Shown piece after piece: positions 7,243 to 13,660 of a stretch of 22,774 bases of DNA; within the stretch, counting starts at the first letter, position 1; every line of letters starts with the position of its first letter. The translations under genes were made by a program, and so were the position numbers. The notes under the pieces were generated by a model. That model worked only from the letters and a program-made list of their open reading frames with translations, made no database searches and was not told the origin of the DNA. The DNA is from Comamonadaceae bacterium. Its GTDB lineage: Bacteria; Pseudomonadota; Gammaproteobacteria; Burkholderiales; Burkholderiaceae_C. Location of the stretch: NCBI GenBank assembly GCA_947461325.1, contig CANHLD010000009.1, positions 1-22,774 on the forward strand. The letters run 5' to 3'.

Positions 7243-8136
7243 ATGTCCATCTTCATTAACAAAGATACCAAGGTCATTACCCAAGGTATCACCGGCAAAA
7301 CCGGCCAGTTCCACACCGAAAAATGCCAGGAATACGCCAACGGTAAACACTGCTTTGTCGCGGGCGTGAACCCGAAAAAAGCCGGTGAATCGATTTTCAA
7401 TATCCCGATTTACGCCTCGGTCAAAGAAGCTGCGCATGAAACCGGCGCAACTGTTTCTGTCATTTACGTACCACCTGCCGGTGCCGCAGATGCGATCTGG
7501 GAAGCGGTGGAAGCCGACCTAGACTTGGCGATTTGCATCACCGAAGGCATTCCCGTGCGCGACATGTTGATGGTGCGCAACCGCATGAAAGCCAAAGAAG
7601 CCGCAGGCGGCAAACGCACGTTGTTGCTCGGCCCCAATTGCCCGGGCCTCATCACGCCAGACGAAATCAAAATCGGCATCATGCCCGGTCACATTCACCG
7701 CAAAGGCCGCATCGGTGTAGTGTCACGCTCAGGCACACTCACCTACGAAGCTGTCGCGCAATTGACCGAAATCGGTCTGGGCCAATCCAGCGCTGTGGGT
7801 ATCGGCGGAGACCCGATCAACGGCTTGAAACACATTGATGTGATGCGCGCTTTCAACGACGACCCAGACACCGATGCCGTCATCATGATCGGCGAAATCG
7901 GCGGACCAGATGAAGCTGAAGCCGCACGCTGGTGCAAAGCCAATATGAAAAAGCCCATCGTCGGTTTCATCGCTGGTGTCACCGCACCTGCGGGCAAGCG
8001 CATGGGCCACGCCGGTGCCTTGATCAGCGGCGGTGCCGACACAGCAGAAGCCAAGCTCGCGGTCATGGAGGAGTGCGGTTTCAAAGTGACGCGCAACCCG
8101 TCTGAAATGGCCAAGTTGCTCAAGGCCATGCTCTAA
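7243..8136 (+). CDS. sucD: succinyl-CoA synthetase (ADP-forming) subunit alpha
   Basis: Alpha subunit partner of SucC (297 aa), which binds CoA and carries the phosphohistidine intermediate. The N-terminal CoA-binding Rossmann fold has 'QGITGKTGQFHTE' (14-26), followed by 'GPNCPGLITP' (130-139) and 'SRSGTLTYEA' (161-170). The active-site histidine is H256 in 'GHAGALISGG'. AAAGGA (7229-7234) lies 8 nt before the ATG, a good ribosome site. The stop codon directly abuts the start of the terC-like gene. No residue is missing, so the enzyme should be functional. Confidence 0.98.
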   Translation: MSIFINKDTKVITQGITGKTGQFHTEKCQEYANGKHCFVAGVNPKKAGESIFNIPIYASVKEAAHETGATVSVIYVPPAGAADAIWEAVEADLDLAICITEGIPVRDMLMVRNRMKAKEAAGGKRTLLLGPNCPGLITPDEIKIGIMPGHIHRKGRIGVVSRSGTLTYEAVAQLTEIGLGQSSAVGIGGDPINGLKHIDVMRAFNDDPDTDAVIMIGEIGGPDEAEAARWCKANMKKPIVGFIAGVTAPAGKRMGHAGALISGGADTAEAKLAVMEECGFKVTRNPSEMAKLLKAML

Positions 8137-8880
8137 ATGGCGTTGTTACAAGACCCAGCATTCTGGTTGGCGGTCGGACAAATTATCCTGATCGATATTT
8201 TGTTGGGTGGCGATAACGCGATTGTGATCGCCTTGGCCTGCCGGGGCTTGCCAGAACACCAACGCAGACAAGGTATTTTTTGGGGCACCATGGGCGCCAT
8301 TGTGATTCGCATCGGCCTGATCGGCGTTGCGTTGACTTTGTTGGGCATCCCTTTTCTAAAACTCGTAGGTGCTGCCTTGTTGGTGTGGATCGGTGTGAAA
8401 CTCTTGACCGAGGAAGATGACAACCATGAAGTGGACGCCAGTGAAAAATTATGGGGCGCCATCAAAACCATTGTGTTGGCCGATCTGATCATGAGTGTGG
8501 ACAACGTCATTGGTGTGACGGCAGCTGCCGAGGCCGGTGGCGGGGACCACAAGTTGACTCTGGTGGTGTTTGGATTGCTGGTCAGTATTCCCGTGGTTGT
8601 GTGGGGAAGTACTTTTGTCATTCGGTTGATGGACAAATTCCCTTGGGTGATCATTGTGGGTGGCATGCTCATGGGTTGGATTGCTGGCACCATGGCGGTC
8701 ACGGATCCTGCGGTATTGGGTTTTGTGCCGATAGCGGAGCTGCCTGGCGGCTCTCCCAAAGTAGCCAACTGGTTCTACCAAACATCTGGCGTGGTGGGCG
8801 CTGCGCTGGTTTTCTTGCTCAGCCGAATCAAAAAACGTTACGCATCAGACAAAGAAACAGACCCCAACACGTCGCCTTGA
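8137..8880 (+). CDS. TerC/YjbE-family integral membrane protein
   Basis: Inner-membrane protein of the TerC family, YjbE-like branch (247 aa, about seven hydrophobic segments). The two family signature segments are present: 'LLGGDNAIVIA' with D26/N27 and 'LADLIMSVDNVIGV' with D122/N123. These acidic pairs in membrane helices are thought to bind metal ions. TerC relatives such as MeeF/MeeY export manganese or help metallate exported enzymes, and others confer tellurite resistance. The C-terminus is charged and cytoplasmic. The ATG follows the sucD TAA with no gap, so translation is probably coupled. This pairing recurs in Burkholderiales, but a functional link to succinyl-CoA synthetase is unknown. 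No yybP-ykoY-like riboswitch leader is possible in this arrangement. Confidence 0.9.
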   Translation: MALLQDPAFWLAVGQIILIDILLGGDNAIVIALACRGLPEHQRRQGIFWGTMGAIVIRIGLIGVALTLLGIPFLKLVGAALLVWIGVKLLTEEDDNHEVDASEKLWGAIKTIVLADLIMSVDNVIGVTAAAEAGGGDHKLTLVVFGLLVSIPVVVWGSTFVIRLMDKFPWVIIVGGMLMGWIAGTMAVTDPAVLGFVPIAELPGGSPKVANWFYQTSGVVGAALVFLLSRIKKRYASDKETDPNTSP

Positions 8881-8887
8881 TCCCGCT

Positions 8888-8914
8888 TCATCAGACTAAT
8901 TCAAAGTCTGATGA
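8888..8914 (+). terminator. stem-loop after terC, possible terminator
   Basis: TCATCAGACT (8888-8897) and AGTCTGATGA (8905-8914) are perfectly complementary over 10 bp with a 7-nt loop, starting 7 nt after the terC stop. The following bases (GTTGTGGG) are not a T-run, so it would be a weak or Rho-assisted terminator. Its place between terC and the pilin gene fits the end of the sucCD-terC transcript. Confidence 0.4.
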
Positions 8915-8936
8915 GTTGTGGGCGAATACAGATTTC

Positions 8937-8983
8937 GTAAGTCATGCTTACAAAGCCCAGACATGGACGGCCACACAATGGCC
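8937..8983 (+). other. two short inverted repeats in the pilin leader
   Basis: GTAAG-TCATG-CTTAC (8937-8951) and GGCCA-CACAA-TGGCC (8969-8983) lie 25-72 bp upstream of the pilin start. Each has 5-bp arms and a 5-nt loop. They could be leader hairpins or an operator. No sigma-54 GG/GC promoter and no good sigma-70 promoter was found in this gap. Confidence 0.3.
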
Positions 8984-9008
8984 CATCTCTTAACCCCAGG
9001 AGCAAACC

Positions 9009-9521
9009 ATGCAACGATCTAAACAAGACGGATTCACATTGATTGAGCTGATGGTGGTGGTGGCCATCATTGGTATATTGGCGTCGCTGGCAGTGCCCGC
9101 CTACCAGGACTACAGTGTGCGTGCACGAGTCAGCGAAGGACTGAGTCTGGCCGGCACCGCCAAGCTGCAAGTGCAAGATGTGTTCAACAGCGCCAGTTTT
9201 TCAAACTCCGGTTACGCATCCGGGTTCAAGGCGCCCGCAGCAACCACCAACATCAAAAGTTTGGAAGTTGAGGCAAGTACTGGCGTGATCACCATCACTA
9301 CGCAAAAAAATGCAGGCGACGGCACATTGCTGCTGGTGCCGTACACCGGCACAGCAACAGCTGCCACAGGCTTGCCGGATGCCACCGCAGAATTCAGTGT
9401 GCCTGATCAAGCCGTTCTGGCTTGGCGCTGTTTGGCCAAAAGCGCCAAAACGCCGACCGGTTTGACCTTGGCCAATACCCCGACTTTGGAATCGAAATAC
9501 GCACCGTCGGAGTGTCGTTGA
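9009..9521 (+). CDS. pilA: type IV major pilin (PilA-like prepilin)
   Basis: Structural subunit of a type IV pilus (170 aa precursor). The short basic leader 'MQRSKQDG' ends in G8, the PilD prepilin-peptidase site; mature F9 begins the classic 'FTLIELMVVVAIIGILA' helix, with the conserved fifth-position glutamate at E13. The globular domain is rich in Thr, Ser and Ala. Cysteines C141 and C169 can form the C-terminal D-region disulfide of major pilins. AGGAG (8998-9002) gives a good ribosome site. Composition is like the surrounding chromosome, unlike the next gene. Assembly genes are not in the window, so whether this is the major or an alternative pilin is not settled. Two TPR-glycosyltransferase-like genes follow in the same direction, 29 nt away. 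Confidence 0.93.
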   Translation: MQRSKQDGFTLIELMVVVAIIGILASLAVPAYQDYSVRARVSEGLSLAGTAKLQVQDVFNSASFSNSGYASGFKAPAATTNIKSLEVEASTGVITITTQKNAGDGTLLLVPYTGTATAATGLPDATAEFSVPDQAVLAWRCLAKSAKTPTGLTLANTPTLESKYAPSECR

Positions 9522-9550
9522 CACATCATTCATTGGCCAAGTGAATCAAA

Positions 9551-11527
9551 ATGAATTTAACTGATCAAATTGAACTTGCTAAAAATCTGCACCGGCAAGG
9601 TCTTTTACAGGAAGCTTCAGAAATTTATTTGGCCATATTGAAAGAATACCCCGAACATGCTGACTCCATGCATTTGATGGGCTTGCTTGCTGCGCAAAAC
9701 AGAAACCCGAGGCTTGCAATTGATTGGATAAACAAAGCATTGCATATTGAACCCGCGAACCCAAAGTTTCATAATAATCTTGCAACTGCCTATCTTGACT
9801 TAGAAGATTACCCAAGTGCTGTTAATGCGTACGATAAAGCCATTCAATATAAAGAAGACTATGTTGATGCGTACTTTAACAAGGGAATTGCACTCATAAA
9901 GCTAAAGAAATATGAGTTAGCTATTCAGGCGTTGAAGCAGGCCATATCGCTTGAATCCAATTTTGCTGAAGCACTCATTCTTTTAGGAAACTCACTCAAA
10001 GAAGTTGGGCGAGTAGGCGAAGCCATTCATTCATATGAAAAAGCTGAATTACTGACACCTGATAACGCAGGCCTTTCTTACAACTTGGGTAATGCATATA
10101 AAGCACAAAAAGATTTTTTTTTGGCAATCAAACAATACGATAAATGCATAGCTATTGCACCTGACTTTATCGGCGCCTATGTCAATCGTGGCGTTGTTTT
10201 AAAAGAACTTGGATCTTTTGAAGAAGCGCTGGCCAGTCAAGAACAAGCGATAGCTATTGATAGCAAGTGTGCGCAAGCCTATTTAAATAGCGGGAATGTT
10301 CTCAAGGAACTAGGTCGACTTGAAGAAGCTATAGCAAAATATGACCATGCGATTACACATAGGATTGACTATATTGAAGCTTATTTGAACCGAGGAGTTT
10401 CATTAGAAAAATTAAACCGTTCAGATGAAGCAATTGCAAATTACGAAAAAGCAATCAGTATCAAAAACGATTACGTAGAAGCATATTTTAATAAAGGCAA
10501 GTCATTAGAAAATTCATACCGTTTTGATGAGGCCATCGCATGTTATGAAAAAGCAATCAGCATAAAAGAAGATTATGCAGACGCCTATTGGAATAAATCG
10601 CTTGTATTGCTATTAAAGGGGCAGCTTTCAGAAGGTTGGCCTTTCTATGAATGGCGTTGGCGTATAGATAAAGGCGGGCCTGAAAAAAGGCTTTTTCCAA
10701 AACAACTATTCAAGCCAGAAGATATTCCAGCAAAAACGGTATTGCTACATGCAGAGCAAGGACTGGGTGATACTTTGCAGTTCATTCGCTATGTACCTAT
10801 GGTTGTTGAGTTGGGTGCAAAGGTGGTTTTAGAAGTACAAGAATCACTTTTCGGGTTTTTTCAAGGCATGCCTGGCATCTCATTGTTGGTAAAAAGAGGC
10901 GATCCATTGCCAGCTTTTGATCTGCATTGCCCTTTACTTTCTTTGCCTCTTGTATTTAAGACTGAGTTAAGTTCAATACCCACCCCTTCTTATTTTCCTG
11001 CGGTGAAGGAATCAAAACTGAAAGCATGGTGTGAGCGGCTAGGTGTGAAATCAAAGCCAAGGATTGGCTTGGTATGGAGTGGCAGCTCATTGCACAAGAA
11101 CGATCAAAAACGCAGCTTATCGCTTTCCATGTTGCAGAACTACCTGCCTCAAGAAATAGACTTTTTCTGTCTCCAAAAGGAAGTTCGTGACACGGATGCT
11201 GAAATACTAAAGCTCGGCAATATCAATTGTTTTAATGAACAAATTATTGACTTCACAGATACAGCTGCCTTGTGTGACTTGATGGATATAGTGATTTCAG
11301 TAGATACAAGTGTTGCTCACTTGGCTGGGTCACAAGGCAAATCAACATGGTTGCTGCTGCCCTTTATCCCGGACTGGCGCTGGATGCTTGAGCGAGAAGA
11401 CAGCCCTTGGTATCCAAGTGTCAAAATTTACCGTCAAACTTCAATGGGAGATTGGGACAGTGTTTTGCAAAAAGTCAGAAATGATTTGCTTGAAATAAAA
11501 CATACCGATGTCACAAGCAAAAAATAA
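9551..11527 (+). CDS. TPR-repeat protein with GT9-like glycosyltransferase domain
   Basis: Cytoplasmic protein of 658 aa with no signal peptide. Eleven tandem 34-residue TPR units run without a break over residues 4-377. The C-terminal part (about 395-648) resembles the GT-B fold of heptosyltransferases: 'HAEQGLGDTLQFIRYVP' aligns with the WaaC-type 'GD' loop holding the catalytic Asp (D407 here), and 'SVDTSVAHLAG' with D585/T586/H590 matches the donor-site 'DTG..H' motif. 'DSPWYPS' and 'IYRQ' follow. TPR plus a GT-B domain is the plan of the flagellin glycosyltransferase FlmG, so a protein-glycosylation role with the TPRs binding the substrate is a fair inference; the substrate and sugar are unknown. 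The gene is much more AT-rich than its neighbours and carries a T9 tract. The start ATG has only a weak ribosome site. Its end overlaps the next gene by 20 nt. Confidence 0.85.
   Translation: MNLTDQIELAKNLHRQGLLQEASEIYLAILKEYPEHADSMHLMGLLAAQNRNPRLAIDWINKALHIEPANPKFHNNLATAYLDLEDYPSAVNAYDKAIQYKEDYVDAYFNKGIALIKLKKYELAIQALKQAISLESNFAEALILLGNSLKEVGRVGEAIHSYEKAELLTPDNAGLSYNLGNAYKAQKDFFLAIKQYDKCIAIAPDFIGAYVNRGVVLKELGSFEEALASQEQAIAIDSKCAQAYLNSGNVLKELGRLEEAIAKYDHAITHRIDYIEAYLNRGVSLEKLNRSDEAIANYEKAISIKNDYVEAYFNKGKSLENSYRFDEAIACYEKAISIKEDYADAYWNKSLVLLLKGQLSEGWPFYEWRWRIDKGGPEKRLFPKQLFKPEDIPAKTVLLHAEQGLGDTLQFIRYVPMVVELGAKVVLEVQESLFGFFQGMPGISLLVKRGDPLPAFDLHCPLLSLPLVFKTELSSIPTPSYFPAVKESKLKAWCERLGVKSKPRIGLVWSGSSLHKNDQKRSLSLSMLQNYLPQEIDFFCLQKEVRDTDAEILKLGNINCFNEQIIDFTDTAALCDLMDIVISVDTSVAHLAGSQGKSTWLLLPFIPDWRWMLEREDSPWYPSVKIYRQTSMGDWDSVLQKVRNDLLEIKHTDVTSKK
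10114..10122 (+). repeat. T9 homopolymer tract inside the TPR-glycosyltransferase gene
   Basis: Nine consecutive T bases span codons 188-191 (D-F-F-L) in TPR unit 6. Slippage by one base would truncate the protein before its catalytic domain, so this is a candidate contingency (phase-variation) tract. Variation itself has not been observed. Confidence 0.6.
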
Positions 11528-13022
11528 CAATTTGTCCACAGACACTCTATTTCAACTTGCAGTGTCTTTTCATCAACAACAAAGATTTCAGGACGCAACA
11601 AAACTTTATGAATCTGTGTTGTTGGTCAACCCGGCGCATGCTGATGCATGGCATATGCGTGGTTTGTTGCATGCGCAAGCCGGTGAGAATAAAAAGGCCG
11701 TCGAGCGTATCTCGCAAGCCATTTTGTTGAACCCGGCTAAGTCTGCGTATTTCAATAACCGAGGCTTGGCGCTGCAGGAACTCAACTGCTTGCCAGAAGC
11801 GATGGCTGATTTTCAAAACGCCATAGCGTTCGAACCCGGTCTGGCCGAGGCGCATTGCAATCTGGGCAATGTATTTTGTGAGTCGCAACAACATGATGAG
11901 GCTTTAGGTTGCTTTCACCGGGCAATTGAGTTGCAGCCAGATTACGCGGATGCTTATTTCAACCGTGCAAATCTTCATATGAAGATGCGAAATGTAATGA
12001 GTGCTATCGAGGATTTTGAACAAGCACTCCATATTTTTCCTGATGATCTGGACATTAAATTTAACAAAGCGCATGCGTTCTTGTTGCAAGGTGACTATGA
12101 AAAAGCTTGGCCTTTGTATGAGTCACGCCTAACGCAAAACGGAGTTAAAAATGACTATCCAACATTGGATGTGCCACAGTGGTTAGGCGGTGAAAACATT
12201 CAAGGCAAAACAATATTGATACATGCTGAGCAAGGGCTTGGAGATACCTTGCAATTCATAAGATATGTGCCAATGCTTGCATCATTAGGTGCGAAAGTGA
12301 TCGTAAAAGTACCGCTGCCTTTGCTAAGCTTGTTTGAAAATATGCAAGGTATTTCTGTACTTTTTAAAAATGGTGACAAGACCTCACCCTTTGATTTTCA
12401 CTGCCCTTTGATGTCTTTACCATTGGCTTTCAACACCAGTTTGGGCACCATTCCTTCTTGCCCGCAGTTTTTTATTCCTCAACCAAAAGTCCAGTACTGG
12501 CGTCATAAATTAGATCGAAAAGAGAAATTACTTGTAGGGCTGGTGTGGGCCAGTGGATTTCATCCAAGCAAACCGAGTTTATGGAAGGATTACGAACGCC
12601 GCAATCTGCCTCTACAGCAACTCAAAGCACTTGCAGGCATTGAAGTGGAATTCATCAGTTTGCAAAAAGGCGAACCTGCGGAAAGTGAATTCAAGAAAAC
12701 CGTCACTTTGGATTGGGGTGGCCCTGAGATTCTTAACTGTGTCGATGAATTAAAAGACTTCTCTGACACCGCAGCATTGGTGATGAATCTGGATTTGGTT
12801 ATTTCAGTGGATACCGCTGCAGCGCACTTGTCGGCTTCACTTGGGAAACCCGTTTGGCTACTGACACGATATGACGCTTGTTGGCGATGGGGCTTAGACC
12901 GGGAGGACAGCCCCTGGTATCCAAGTTTAAAAATATACCGCCAACCCTCCTTAGGAGATTGGGACACTGTGATGCAAAAAATCAGACACGATTTGCTTGC
13001 TATGTGCGCAGATCAGCATTGA
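11508..13022 (+). CDS. TPR-repeat protein with GT9-like glycosyltransferase domain (second paralogue)
   Basis: Shorter paralogue of the preceding protein (504 aa). About six TPR units cover residues 12-215, then the same C-terminal domain (about 233-500): 'HAEQGLGDTLQFIRYVP' with D246, 'SVDTAAAHLSAS' with D435/T436/H440, 'DREDSPWYPS' and 'IYRQPSLGDWD'. The catalytic-type residues are kept, so both copies may be active. The ATG overlaps the previous gene by 20 nt in another frame and has no Shine-Dalgarno, so translation is probably coupled. Base composition is intermediate between the AT-rich first copy and the chromosome. No signal peptide or membrane span is seen. The pair could modify different sites or substrates, or add successive sugars; this is inference. 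Confidence 0.85.
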   Translation: MSQAKNNNLSTDTLFQLAVSFHQQQRFQDATKLYESVLLVNPAHADAWHMRGLLHAQAGENKKAVERISQAILLNPAKSAYFNNRGLALQELNCLPEAMADFQNAIAFEPGLAEAHCNLGNVFCESQQHDEALGCFHRAIELQPDYADAYFNRANLHMKMRNVMSAIEDFEQALHIFPDDLDIKFNKAHAFLLQGDYEKAWPLYESRLTQNGVKNDYPTLDVPQWLGGENIQGKTILIHAEQGLGDTLQFIRYVPMLASLGAKVIVKVPLPLLSLFENMQGISVLFKNGDKTSPFDFHCPLMSLPLAFNTSLGTIPSCPQFFIPQPKVQYWRHKLDRKEKLLVGLVWASGFHPSKPSLWKDYERRNLPLQQLKALAGIEVEFISLQKGEPAESEFKKTVTLDWGGPEILNCVDELKDFSDTAALVMNLDLVISVDTAAAHLSASLGKPVWLLTRYDACWRWGLDREDSPWYPSLKIYRQPSLGDWDTVMQKIRHDLLAMCADQH

Positions 13023-13032
13023 TAAATGAATA

Positions 13033-13052
13033 TAGGCGGCAGGGAGCGCCTA
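13033..13052. terminator. weak stem-loop between convergent TPR and moaC genes
   Basis: TAGGCG (13033-13038) pairs with CGCCTA (13047-13052) around an 8-nt loop in the 40-bp gap between two converging genes. There is no T-run on either side, so a bidirectional terminator role is only suggested by position. Confidence 0.25.
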
Positions 13053-13062
13053 AGGGTTGAAA

Positions 13063-13554
13063 TTAATCAGAAGACGAATCCCCATTCGCCACAAAACTCC
13101 CACTCTTCCCACCATGCTTCTCCATCAACTTCACATGGTTGATGGTCATGCCCCGGTCCACCGCTTTGCACATGTCATAAATGGTCAGCAAGGCCACTTG
13201 CACTGCGGTTAACGCTTCCATTTCCACGCCGGTCTGGCCGTGGGTTTCCACGGTGGCGGTACAACTCACACGTGCGGGATCGTGGTGGGTAGAGAAATCC
13301 ACCGCTACCCGCGTCAACGCCAGAGGGTGGCACAGCGGAATCAGGTCCGAGGTTTTCTTGGCGGCCTGTATGCCCGCAATGCGGGCGATGCCGATGACAT
13401 CGCCTTTTTTCGCTGTACCGGCTTCAATCAGCGCCAATGTGGCCGGCAGCATGGTGATCTCGCCTGCCGCGATCGCCACCCGGTGGGTGCTGGTTTTGGG
13501 GCCGACATCGACCATGTGCGCCTGGCCTTGGGCATCGAAATGTGTGAGTGACAT
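13063..13554 (-). CDS. moaC: cyclic pyranopterin monophosphate synthase MoaC
   Basis: Second enzyme of molybdenum-cofactor synthesis, turning the MoaA product (3',8-cyclo-7,8-dihydro-GTP) into cyclic pyranopterin monophosphate in the cytoplasm (163 aa, usual length). 'MVDVGPK' near residue 14, 'AAKKTSDLIPLCHPL' (64-78), 'GVEMEALTAV' (109-118) and 'YDMCKAVDRGM' (126-136) are the family signatures. K50, H76, D127 and K130 correspond to the catalytic set known in E. coli MoaC. The start ATG follows an AGG about 9 nt upstream. It stands alone here: no other moa/moe gene is in the window. It converges with the TPR genes and is divergent from the M48 peptidase gene, sharing a 106-bp upstream region. 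Confidence 0.98.
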   Translation of the reverse strand: MSLTHFDAQGQAHMVDVGPKTSTHRVAIAAGEITMLPATLALIEAGTAKKGDVIGIARIAGIQAAKKTSDLIPLCHPLALTRVAVDFSTHHDPARVSCTATVETHGQTGVEMEALTAVQVALLTIYDMCKAVDRGMTINHVKLMEKHGGKSGSFVANGDSSSD

Positions 13555-13660
13555 GGATAAAACCTGTGGATTGGGTCAAGCGGATACCCTAGTTTTCACT
13601 GCGGGCGCGTGCGAGGGGTAACATCCCTCCCCGATCATACGATTTAGATGTCTTGGTATT

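Noticed and set aside
6735..7400. Open frame of 221 codons opposite the sucC-sucD junction
   Set aside because: Runs across two verified genes on the other strand and has no supported start or domain.
8133..8768. Open frame of 211 codons opposite terC
   Set aside because: Very rich in Thr, Pro, Ser and Met, typical of an antisense reading of a membrane-protein gene.
9551..11527. Identification of the TPR protein as an OGT (GT41) enzyme
   Set aside because: The C-terminal motifs look like GT9 heptosyltransferases; GT41 signature regions were not seen.
13613..13629. GAGGG-N7-CCCTC repeat upstream of the M48 peptidase gene
   Set aside because: Only a 5-bp stem, no T-run and no promoter context, so no feature was assigned.
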